NCBI RefSeq assembly: GCF_001483135.1
Contig: NZ_LNAL01000006.1
Span: 248,003-312,002, forward strand
Direction: 5' to 3'
Origin: Solirubrum puertoriconensis
GTDB lineage: Bacteria > Bacteroidota > Bacteroidia > Cytophagales > Hymenobacteraceae
DNA length: 64,000 nucleotides
Below, one piece after another: positions 25,076 through 34,000 of the stretch (the first letter of the stretch is position 1; each line of letters begins with the position of its first letter). The translations under genes were made by a program, and so were the position numbers. The notes beneath the pieces were generated by a model. It made no database searches and was not told where the DNA came from. It saw only the letters and a program-made list of their open reading frames with translations.

Positions 25076-26383
25076 CTACAGCAGTTCCATCAGCGTTTCC
25101 AGGCCCATGCCGCGCGAGCCTTTCACCAAAATCTGGCGCTCGGCTAGCGGGTACTGGCGCAGCCAGTCGGCGGCTTCGGCTTTGGTAGCAAAGTGCTGAA
25201 AACCGGGGCGCACGGCATGTTGCATGTCTTTGCCCACCAGCACCACGGTGCCAAACTGCTGCTGAGCCAGCAACTCACCCAGGGCACTGTGCTCGGCTTG
25301 GCTTTCGGGACCTAGCTCGAACATATCGCCTATTAAGGCCACTTTTTGACTGGCCTCGCCGGGGCGGGCAGCCAAGCTAAGAATGGCGGCGGCCATGCTG
25401 CTGGGGTTGGCGTTGTATGCATCCAGAATTACCTGGTTGCGCTCGGTACGCACCAGCTGCGAACGGTTGTTGGTGGGGTCGTAGGCGGCCAGGGCAGCCG
25501 TAATATCGGCGGTAGGCACACCGAAGTGGGCGCCAACCGCGGCAGCCGCAGCCAGGTTCACGAAGTTGTAGGCACCGGTAATGGCAGCCTCCACGGGGGT
25601 GCCGTCGAATAAGCGCATGCTTACGTGCGGGGCGGCAGCTACCAGCTCGGCCGGGTAAGTGTCGCCGGCGTTGGGGTAGGTGATGCGTTGGGCTACGGGC
25701 GCGCTCAGCTCGGGTAGGCGGGCATCGGCGGTGTTCACGAAGGCCGTGCCCCCGTGGGCGGCCACGTACCGGAACAGCTCGCTTTTGCCTTTGGCCACGC
25801 CTTCTATCCCGCCAAAGCCCTCGAGGTGGGCTTTCCCAATGTTGGTGATGAGGCCGTGCGTAGGCTCGGCGTACTGGCAGTAGCTGTCGATTTCGCCTTG
25901 GTGGTTGGCGCCCATTTCCACCACGGCCATGTCGTGCTCATCGGGCCTGATAGTGAGCAAGGTAAGCGGCACGCCTATGTGGTTGTTGAGGTTGCCGCGG
26001 GTGTATTGCACCCGAAAGCGGCGGCTAAGCACGGCGTGCAGCAACTCCTTGGTGGTGGTTTTGCCGTTCGAGCCGGTGATGGCTACGATGGGCATGCTGC
26101 CCAGCTGGCGGCGGTGGTGCAGCGCCAGCTGCTGCAGGGCCAGCAGGGTGTCGGGGGCGTAGAAGTACCGCTCGGGGTTGGTGGCGGCCAGCTCGGCATC
26201 GTCGACCACGGCAAACAGAGCGCCTTTTTCGAGGGCCTGCGGAGCAAACGTGGCGCCCCGGAAAGAGGGGCCGTTCAGGGCAAAAAACAAGGTGCCATCT
26301 TGCGGCTGGCGCGTGTCGGTGCTTACGGCACGGCACTGCTGAAAGCGGGCGTAAAGGTCGGCGGTGGTGGCAGAAAGCGACAT
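25076..26383 (-). CDS. murF: UDP-N-acetylmuramoyl-tripeptide--D-alanyl-D-alanine ligase
   Basis: A 435-residue cytoplasmic Mur ligase that adds the D-Ala-D-Ala dipeptide to the UDP-MurNAc-tripeptide. The N-terminal domain carries STDTRQPQDGTLFFAL, the ATP-binding P-loop TGSNGKTTTKE is near residue 105, NLNNHIGVPLTLL and VVEMGANHQGEI follow, and the C-terminal domain has DAYNANPSSM and LIGDMFELG. It stands alone here, away from the usual mur-fts cluster, as is frequent for murF in Bacteroidota. Confidence 0.95.
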   Translation of the reverse strand: MSLSATTADLYARFQQCRAVSTDTRQPQDGTLFFALNGPSFRGATFAPQALEKGALFAVVDDAELAATNPERYFYAPDTLLALQQLALHHRRQLGSMPIVAITGSNGKTTTKELLHAVLSRRFRVQYTRGNLNNHIGVPLTLLTIRPDEHDMAVVEMGANHQGEIDSYCQYAEPTHGLITNIGKAHLEGFGGIEGVAKGKSELFRYVAAHGGTAFVNTADARLPELSAPVAQRITYPNAGDTYPAELVAAAPHVSMRLFDGTPVEAAITGAYNFVNLAAAAAVGAHFGVPTADITAALAAYDPTNNRSQLVRTERNQVILDAYNANPSSMAAAILSLAARPGEASQKVALIGDMFELGPESQAEHSALGELLAQQQFGTVVLVGKDMQHAVRPGFQHFATKAEAADWLRQYPLAERQILVKGSRGMGLETLMELL

Positions 26384-26393
26384 ACGGCGGGGT

Positions 26394-26401
26394 TAAACGT
26401 A
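26394..26401 (-). promoter_or_regulatory. Possible -7 element for murF
   Basis: The minus strand reads TACGTTTA, a 7 of 8 match to TAnnTTTG, ten bases before the murF ATG. The same variant stands before the STAS-like genes at 35437 and 58280. The implied leader is very short. Confidence 0.35.
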
Positions 26402-26489
26402 GCAGGGGCAAGGAACCCCGGCAGCAAATTTTGTTATTTGTTTGTGCTCGTTCAGCATTTGTCGTCGTTCTTCTGTTTTTCTGCCCGTT

Positions 26490-28766
26490 ATGCCCCGATT
26501 GCTACCTGCCCTAATGGCCTTGCTGCTCCCCCTAGGTGCGTTGGCCCAAACCAGCCAGTTTGGCCTGGAGTACCGGCCGCAGGCGGCGGGCATTAGCAAC
26601 GGCGCGGACGAACTGCCGCTGGCCTGGACGGGCGGACTGAACAGCCCGCAGTTCTCCAGCATCGATTTGAACGCCGACGGGCAGCAAGATTTGTTTGTGT
26701 TCGAGCGGATGACCAACCGCGTGCAAACCTACCTGAGCGTGCCCACCGCCAGCGGCGGCCGCGGCTGGCAATACGCCCCCGAGTACGAGAGCCTGTTCCC
26801 CGGCGACCTGCAGAACTGGGCCTTGCTGCGCGATTACGACTGCGACAACCGCCCCGACCTCTGGACGCAGATTGGCGGCGGCGACGTGCGGGTGTTTCGC
26901 AACGTGGCCAATGCCGCTGGGCGGCCCACGTTTCAGCTAGTCAGCAATCAGCTAACCTACAACTTGGGCTCGGGCCCCGGCGGTTTTAACATTCGCCTAG
27001 GTGGCTACGACATCCCGGCCATTCAGGACGTAGACGGCGACGGGAAGCTCGATATCCTGTCGTTCGACTTTGCCAGCGGCAGCTACCTGCAATACTTCCG
27101 CAACACCAGCGCTGGCTGCGGCGGCTTGCAGTTTCGGCAGGAAAGCGACTACTGGGGCGGCATCATGTCGTGCTTTAGCACCTGCACGGGCTACGCCACG
27201 GGCGGGGTAGCCTGCCGGCCCAACGGTACCAACCACACGGGTGGCTTTGGCTTGCTGCTGCAAGATTTCGACCAGGATGGCGACCAGGATTTGCTGCTGG
27301 GCCGCGACGGTTGCCCCGAGTTGGTGGGCTTGCGCAACACCGGCACCGCCCAACTGGCCGCCACCAACAGCAGCAGCCAGCTAGCCACGCTGCCCAACGG
27401 CCTAGGAGTGGTTTCGCTGGTGAACTACCCCGTACCCTTCAGCCTCGATGCCAACCAAGATGGCAAGCCCGATTTGGTAGTAGCATCGGGACTGCTCGAT
27501 AACACCGACCGCGTGAGCCTGCGCAACAACGTGCAGCTGTTCGAAAACACGGGCACGGCTACGGCGCCTAATTACGTGCGCCGCACCACGGGTTTCCTGA
27601 CCGATCAGATGCTCGACGTGAGCGAAGGTGCTGCCGCCGCCTTCGCCGACCTCGACGCTGACGGCCTCGTGGATATGCTTGTGGCCAACCACGGCGAGCA
27701 GTACGGTGCGCCGTTCACCGAAACCAACTACCGCGCCACCCTGGCTTTTTACCGCAACGTGGGTACGCGCAGCCGGCCGGTGTTCAACCTCGCCGACGCC
27801 GATTACCTAGGGCTGTCGGCGCGTAATTTCCGCGGCTTGCGCCCCACGCTCACCGACCTTAACCGCGACGGCGCCGTGGACCTCGCCTTTGGCGCTACTC
27901 ACCAAGGGGCATCGTTTGTGTTCTACTTTCTGAACACGGCCGCTGCCAACCAGCCGGCCACCTTCAACACCACCCAGCTTACTTATCTGCGTAACTTAGG
28001 CAACACCGCCGGCGACACGCCTTGTTTTGCCGATGTGGATGGCGACGGTAACCTCGATTTGCTGCTGGGTACCAACTCCATCAACACCGTTGGCTCGCTG
28101 CTGTACTACCGCCGCAACCCGGCGCAGCCCTTGGAGGAGAGCTTTAGCTTGGTGAATGATGATTTTGGCCGCATCAGAATGGCTAATGGCGAGCGGCCGT
28201 TTACCCTAGCACCCACCGTAACCGATGCCGACGGCGACGGCACCCCCGACCTGCTCACCATCGACCATACCGGCGTGCTGCGCATGTACGCCAACTACCG
28301 CGCCCAAAACGGCACCTTCGTGGAGCGCACCGACTTAGTGCTCAACAGCCGCACCGGCCAGTACGAGGCTACCCACCTAGGCGCCAACACCCGCGCCCGC
28401 AACCACGTGGTAGCCGCCGACCTTAGCAACGACGGCGCCCCCGAAGTGGTGGTGGGCCTCGAAACGGGCGGTTTGCTGCTCTACGGCACGCGCAACCGCG
28501 TTACCAGCACCCGCAGCAACCAAGCCGCCGCGCTGGCGCTGCAGTTGTACCCCAACCCCGCCACCACCAAAGTAGTAGTAGAAACCGCTGCGCCCACGCG
28601 CGTGGCAATCCGCGATTTGCGCGGACGCGTGGTGATGCAAGCCACCGCACCTGCGCGCAGGCATCAGCTCAAGGTGCAAGCGCTGGCGGCAGGCGTGTAC
28701 TTGCTCGAAGCTACCGATGCCGAAGGCCGCCGCGGCGTGCAGCGTTTTTCGGTTGTCGGGTATTAG
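26490..28766 (+). CDS. Secreted FG-GAP/VCBS repeat protein with T9SS sorting domain
   Basis: A 758-residue secreted protein: signal peptide (1-20, ending GALAQ), then a beta-propeller-like array of repeats carrying calcium-binding D-x-D-x-D-G type loops (DVDGDGKLDIL, DFDQDGDQDLLLG, DANQDGKPDLVV, DLDADGLVDML, DLNRDGAVDLAFG, DVDGDGNLDLLLG, DADGDGTPDLL). A T9SS type A domain (LYPNPATTKVVVE to RFSVVGY) ends the protein. It is probably a surface or secreted adhesive or binding protein. No catalytic motif is visible. I used the ATG at 26490, as the upstream start at 26442 would place charged residues before the signal peptide. Confidence 0.88.
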   Translation: MPRLLPALMALLLPLGALAQTSQFGLEYRPQAAGISNGADELPLAWTGGLNSPQFSSIDLNADGQQDLFVFERMTNRVQTYLSVPTASGGRGWQYAPEYESLFPGDLQNWALLRDYDCDNRPDLWTQIGGGDVRVFRNVANAAGRPTFQLVSNQLTYNLGSGPGGFNIRLGGYDIPAIQDVDGDGKLDILSFDFASGSYLQYFRNTSAGCGGLQFRQESDYWGGIMSCFSTCTGYATGGVACRPNGTNHTGGFGLLLQDFDQDGDQDLLLGRDGCPELVGLRNTGTAQLAATNSSSQLATLPNGLGVVSLVNYPVPFSLDANQDGKPDLVVASGLLDNTDRVSLRNNVQLFENTGTATAPNYVRRTTGFLTDQMLDVSEGAAAAFADLDADGLVDMLVANHGEQYGAPFTETNYRATLAFYRNVGTRSRPVFNLADADYLGLSARNFRGLRPTLTDLNRDGAVDLAFGATHQGASFVFYFLNTAAANQPATFNTTQLTYLRNLGNTAGDTPCFADVDGDGNLDLLLGTNSINTVGSLLYYRRNPAQPLEESFSLVNDDFGRIRMANGERPFTLAPTVTDADGDGTPDLLTIDHTGVLRMYANYRAQNGTFVERTDLVLNSRTGQYEATHLGANTRARNHVVAADLSNDGAPEVVVGLETGGLLLYGTRNRVTSTRSNQAAALALQLYPNPATTKVVVETAAPTRVAIRDLRGRVVMQATAPARRHQLKVQALAAGVYLLEATDAEGRRGVQRFSVVGY

Positions 28767-28892
28767 CGGACAGTTGTTGGCCCCGAATCAGACCTAAGCT
28801 TTGGCGTCTAGCTTTCAAAAAGTGCAGGAGCAGCGAGCAGCGCTCCGCGCATCTAGTGCAGGGCCAGCATACAACAGGTTCTAGTTGCTAAT

Positions 28893-29714
28893 TCATAGCT
28901 GCAACTCGTACGCGTCGCCATCCAGCAGGGCCGGAAAGCGCATGCGGTACGCCTCCAGGTCGGCGCGGCGCAGGGTGCGCGTGATGCTGGTTTCCTGGTT
29001 GCCTACTTCCACCAGGTACTCGCCTTTCATGTCGAGCAGGGCCGAGTCGCCCTCGTAACTGTTGCCGCGCAAATCGGTACCTAGGCAATTCACACCCATG
29101 GTGTAGGCCAAGTTTTCCATGGCGCGGGCACGCAGCAGGGTAATCCAGGCGGTGCGGCGGGCAGCAGGCCAGTTGGCCATGTACAGCAGCAAATCATAGG
29201 GCTCGGCGGCAGTGTTGCGGCTCCACACCGGGAAGCGCAAATCGTAGCAGATCAGTGGGCAGATGCGCCAGCCGCGCCACTCCTCTACGAGGCGGTGTTG
29301 GCCTGGGGTGTACACCTCATGCTCACCGGCCATCCGAAACAAGTGGCGCTTGTTGTAGTGGCTGAAGGTGCCATCGGGGCGTACCCACAGCAGGCGGTTG
29401 TAGTAGTGGCCGTCTTCTTCGGTAATCACGCTGCCCGTAACCACGGCATCGCGCGAGGCGGCCAGGTTGCGCATCCAAGCCAGGGTGGGGCCCTCCACGG
29501 GCTCGGCTAGCTGGGCGGCCTCCATGCTAAAGCCCGTCGTGAACATTTCGGGCAGCACCAGCAAATCTGTAGCAATAGATATGGCGTCGATGTGCGAGGC
29601 CAGCTCGGCACGGTTGTCTTCGGGCTTGTGCCATTGCAGCGAAGCCTGGACAAAAGAAACTGTTAGGTCGGACACAGGTGATGGGGAGGTAGGGCGTAGC
29701 GGATTGTCCGGCAT
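28893..29714 (-). CDS. Nitrilase-family amidohydrolase (omega-amidase type)
   Basis: A 273-residue carbon-nitrogen hydrolase with the catalytic triad Glu56 (LPEMF), Lys122 (YNKRHLF) and Cys156 (ICYDLRFP). Sequence around the triad fits the YafV/omega-amidase subgroup, which hydrolyses alpha-keto acid amides such as 2-oxoglutaramate or 2-oxosuccinamate. The gene 123 bases upstream on the same strand encodes a YbdL/methionine-type aminotransferase. That pairing is known to serve transamination with glutamine or asparagine in methionine salvage. The start at 29714 (MPDNPLRP) is favoured over 29741. Confidence 0.88.
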   Translation of the reverse strand: MPDNPLRPTSPSPVSDLTVSFVQASLQWHKPEDNRAELASHIDAISIATDLLVLPEMFTTGFSMEAAQLAEPVEGPTLAWMRNLAASRDAVVTGSVITEEDGHYYNRLLWVRPDGTFSHYNKRHLFRMAGEHEVYTPGQHRLVEEWRGWRICPLICYDLRFPVWSRNTAAEPYDLLLYMANWPAARRTAWITLLRARAMENLAYTMGVNCLGTDLRGNSYEGDSALLDMKGEYLVEVGNQETSITRTLRRADLEAYRMRFPALLDGDAYELQL

Positions 29715-29778
29715 GTTACCTAATCCTGGGCGCAAACACAACCTAGGCCAGGAGCAGGTATCTACGAAAAAAGCAAAC

Positions 29779-29814
29779 CGGCCGCGCTGCAGTACAAACA
29801 GTGCAGCGCGGCCG
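29779..29814. terminator. Terminator after the aminotransferase gene
   Basis: A perfect 13-base stem (CGGCCGCGCTGCA and complement) with a 10-base loop, 23 bases past the aminotransferase stop on the minus strand. Confidence 0.7.
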
Positions 29815-29836
29815 ACAAGCAGGCGTTGGCTCGCAG

Positions 29837-30994
29837 CTACAGTTGGCGCAGGCGCTCGGCGGCGGCACGCAGGGTGCTGTCTTGCTTCGCAAAGCAGAAG
29901 CGCACCAGGCCGTGGTCGGTTTGGTTGTGGTAAAAGGCCGATACGGGCACCACGGCTACGCCGGCCTCGGTGGTAAGGCGGCGCGCAAACGTCACGTCGT
30001 CTTCGTTGGGGGCAATGCGCTGGTAGCGGGCCAGCTGGAAGTACGAGCCTTCAGAGGGCAGTAGCTCAAAACGCGTATCGCGCATCAGCTCGCCAAATAA
30101 GTCGCGCTTTTGCTGCATAAACGCGGGCAGGTAGTCGTACGAGGCTACGTCGCCCAGCACATCGGCAATGGCCAGCTGCGAAAGCGTGCTCACGCTGAAC
30201 GTAACAAACTGGTGCACGCGGCGCACCTCGGCGCTCAGGGCGGGCGGTGCCAAGCAGTAGCCTACCTTCCAGCCGGTGGCGTGGTAGGTTTTGCCAAACG
30301 ACGACAGCACGAAAGCCCGCTCGCGCAGCTCGGGGTACTGCAGCGCCGAGCGGTGCGGCCGCTCGTCAAAAACCATGTGTTCGTACACCTCGTCGCTCAG
30401 CAAAAAGGTTTGCGTGGGCGCCAGAATTTTGGCTAGCTGCTGCCAGTCGGCATCGGTGAAAACCGCGCCGGTGGGGTTGTGCGGCGTGTTTACCATTACT
30501 AGCCGCGTACGCGGGGTAATAGCCGCCTTTATCCGCTCCCAATCGGGGCGAAAATCGGGCACCGTGAGCGGCACGTACACGGGCGTGCCGCCTTGCAGGC
30601 GAATGGCCGGGCCGTAGAGGTCGTAAGCAGGCTCGAGTACTACTACCTCGTCGCCGGGTTGCACCACGGCGGCCAGCACGGCGTACAGCGCCTCGGTGGC
30701 GCCAGTGGTTACGGTTACGTCGGTTACCGGGTCGGGGGCGGGTACGCCGTACACGGCGGCCGTTTTGGCGGCAATCAGCTCGCGCAAGCGGGGCAGGCCG
30801 GGCATGGGCGCGTACTGGTGCTGCGCACCTAGGGTGTGGCGTTGCAGGGCTTCGGTAAGCGCAGCGGGCGGGTTGAAATCGGGAAAACCCTGGGCCAGGT
30901 TGATGGCGCCGTGCTCCGCAGCCAACTGCGTCATTACGGCGAAAATGCTGGTACCTACGTCGGGCAGTTTAGACGAGAGCGTGGGAGCGGGCAT
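29837..30994 (-). CDS. PLP-dependent aminotransferase class I/II (methionine aminotransferase-like)
   Basis: A 385-residue fold type I aminotransferase. Motifs: NLAQGFPDFNPP near the N-terminus, TTGATEALYA, VLEPAYDLYGPA, NTPHNPTG, LLSDEVYEHMVFD and the PLP-binding SSFGKTYHATGWKVG with Lys235, then RFCFAK near the C-terminus. The motif set fits the YbdL/kynurenine aminotransferase-like subgroup that uses methionine and other large amino acids. The frame extends upstream to 31501 through the antisense-shifted kinase gene, but the ATG at 30994 is the natural start. The neighbouring nitrilase-family enzyme supports an omega-amidase pathway. Confidence 0.92.
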   Translation of the reverse strand: MPAPTLSSKLPDVGTSIFAVMTQLAAEHGAINLAQGFPDFNPPAALTEALQRHTLGAQHQYAPMPGLPRLRELIAAKTAAVYGVPAPDPVTDVTVTTGATEALYAVLAAVVQPGDEVVVLEPAYDLYGPAIRLQGGTPVYVPLTVPDFRPDWERIKAAITPRTRLVMVNTPHNPTGAVFTDADWQQLAKILAPTQTFLLSDEVYEHMVFDERPHRSALQYPELRERAFVLSSFGKTYHATGWKVGYCLAPPALSAEVRRVHQFVTFSVSTLSQLAIADVLGDVASYDYLPAFMQQKRDLFGELMRDTRFELLPSEGSYFQLARYQRIAPNEDDVTFARRLTTEAGVAVVPVSAFYHNQTDHGLVRFCFAKQDSTLRAAAERLRQL

Positions 30995-31028
30995 AGCAGG
31001 TAAAAAGATACGAGCCGGCAAAGTACGG

Positions 31029-34000
31029 CTAGCGCGCCGAGCTTGCCGCATGGGGCGCTGGCGCAAGCGGCAGCCTGATGCGGAAGGTGGTGCCCTGGCC
31101 CACCTGGCTTTGCACCTCCAGGCGGCCGCCGTGTATCTGCACAATGCGCTGCACCAGGTACAGGCCCATGCCCGAGCCCTCCACGTGGTCGTGGAAGCGG
31201 CGGAACATCTGGAACAGCTCGGCGCCGTAGCGCTCCAGGTCGATGCCCAGGCCGTTGTCCTGCACCACAAGAATGGCGTACTCGTTTTCCACCGCCGAGC
31301 ACACCCGAATGTAGGGCGCGCGCTCGGGCGAGGCGTACTTAATGGCGTTGCTGATGAGGTTGTAGAACACGCTTTGCAGGTTGGGCCGCACAAACGACAT
31401 AGCCGGCAACGCCGAAAAATCGGCCTCGATGGTAGCGCCGGTTTTACGCACCTGCTCCCGAATGCTTTGCAATACCTCCTGCGTGAGCAGCTCCAAATCA
31501 ACCAGCTCGGCCGGCACTTGCTGGCTTTGCTTCTGCACTTGCACCAGCTCGCTCAGGTCGCTGATGGTGTCGTAAATCTGATGGAGGGAGTGCTCGAACA
31601 TGGCGGTAAGCCCGGGCGCGTCGGGGTCGTCGTAGCGGGCCATGCGCGTGAGCTCGGCAAAAATCCCGGCCATGTTGTCGATGGGTTGCTTCAGGTCGTG
31701 CGAGGCCGTGTACACGAAGTTGTCGAGGTCTTGGTTGATGCGCACCAAGTCGGCGTTGCGCTCCTCCAGCTCCTGCTGAAAGCGCTTGTAGTCGTCGATG
31801 TCGGTGCTGGTGCCAAACCACTTGATGATGCGGCCCTCGTCGTCGCGCATGGGGCGGGCCCGGTGCAAAAACCAGCGGTACTGCCCATCGGAGTGGCGGC
31901 GCAGGCGGTTTTCGTGTTGGTGGTAGCGCCCTAGGCGAATGTTCTCGGCTAGCGTTTGGGCAGCTTGCTGGCGTTCGGCAGCGGGTACCAAGTGGGCCCA
32001 GCCATCGTTGCGGGCTTGCACCAGTGTCATGCCCGTGTACTCGCGCCAGCCTTCGTTCAGGAAGTCGATGGTGCCATCGGGCTCCAACGTCCAAACCAAT
32101 TGCGGAATACTATCGGCCAGGAAGCGGAACTTTGCCTCCGAGGCTCGCAGCTCTTCCTGCAGCTCGTACTGTTCGTGTATGTCGGTCGAGGAGCCGTAGA
32201 GGCGCACCACGGTGCCTTGTGCGCCCACCTCGGGTATGCCGCGCACCAAATGCCAGCGGTACTGCCCGTCGCGGCGGCGCAGGCGTATTTCAATGGCGTA
32301 CGGCAGGCGGTCGGCCAGCGACTGCGCCAGCTGTTGCTGCGCCGGCCCTAGGTCATCGGGGTGGATGGCTTGGGCCCAACCGCTGTCGGGGCCTAGCAGG
32401 GTGGGGTCGAGCGGGTCTTGGCCGGTAAGCCGGAACCATTGCGGGCTGAGGTAATCGAGGTAGCCCTGGGCATCGGCCGTCCAGATAATCTGCGGAATGC
32501 TATGCGTCAGAAACCGGAAGCGCTCCTCCGAGCGGCCCAGGCGCTCCTGCAATTCCAGCTGTTCGTGCACGTCAATGATGGAGCCGTACCACTGCGTTAC
32601 GTGCCCGTGTTCGTCGAGCATCGGGAGCGTGCGCCCTAGGTGCCAGCGGTACTGCCCGTCGCGGCGGCGCAGGCGCAGCTTGCCCGTCCAGGGAGCATTT
32701 TCGCGGCGGGCCCGCTCGAAACCCACGTTGCAGGTGCGGCGGTCGGCGGGGTGCAGGTACTCCTGCCACGGAGTGCTCTCGGTGCCGGAGCGGCCGGTGT
32801 AGGCGTACCATTGCGGGCTTACGTACTCGAGCTGCCCGTTGGCCCGCTGAATGTAGCTGATGATGGGCAAGGCTTCCGTCATGGCCCTGATCTGCACGTC
32901 GCGGCGGCTTACCTCGCCGGCCAGCTCCTCGCTGCGTTGCTGCGTAAGCACCCGCTGCGTGGCTTCAATGCCAAATAGCAGCACGCCCTGGGTGCGGCCT
33001 TGCTCATCGAGCAGGGGCTGCAGCGTAAAGTCGAAGTAGTGTAGCTCGGGCCGCTCCGTGAGCGGACTGAGCAGGGCCAAGGAGTAGTCGCGCTGCGTAA
33101 TGGTTTTTCCCGAGCCAAATACTTCGTTTAGCATCGCAACGAGGCCCTGCTCCTGCAGCTCGGGTACCGATTGCGCCACCGACAAGCCCACGCGCATGCG
33201 GCCGCCCATCAGCTCGGCGAAGTTGGGCGTGGCAAAGGCGCAAATGTGCTCGGGCCCCAGCATGGTAGCCACGTAAGCCGGTACCTGACCCAGGATTTGC
33301 TGCAGCTGCCGGTCTTTTTCGAGCATGCGCTGCTGCACGCGCTTGGCATCGTCGATGTCGGTGCAGGTGCCAAACCACCGGCTGATGCTGCCGTTGGCAT
33401 CGCGCAGGGGCAGCGCCTGCACCAAGTACCAGCGGTAGCGCCCCTCGTGGCTGCGGATGCGGCACTCGGCTTTGTAGGGCATGCCGCTGTGCAACGAGTC
33501 TTGCCAGCGCTGCTCGGCCGTAGCCACGTCGTTGGGGTGCAGAAAGGTGGTCCAGGGGCCAGGGCTGATTTCCGTAACGGGCTGGCCGGTGTAGAGGTGC
33601 CAGCGGCCGTTGGCGTAATCCTGCTGACCGGATGCATCGGTAGCCCACACCAGCTGCGGAATGAACTCGGTAAGAAACCGAAATTGCTCTTGTTGGCGGC
33701 GGGTTTCGGCCGTGGCCAGGGCCACGGCCTGCTGCGTGCGCAACTGCTCCGTTACATCGAGGGCAGCCATCAACACACCCTCGATGCGCCCGCGCGAATC
33801 GTAGAGTGGGTGGATGGAAATGTTGATGTGGCTGACGTCGGCCTCGCCGCCACCCAGCGGCGAAACGGGCACGTTCTCGAGGCGGCTCAACTCGCCCGTG
33901 CGGTACACCTCATCGAACAGCGCCAACAATGCAGGGCCTGGGCTGGGGTGCGCGGCGCGTGCCGGTTTGCCTACCGAGTCGTCGGCAACAAACGGCCGCG

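Noticed and set aside
30995-31501. N-terminal extension of the aminotransferase to 31501
   Set aside because: The extra 169 residues are an out-of-frame reading of the kinase ATPase domain. The ATG at 30994 gives the normal family length.
30696-31934. Plus-strand frame of 412 residues
   Set aside because: Antisense to the aminotransferase start and the histidine kinase core. No motif of its own.
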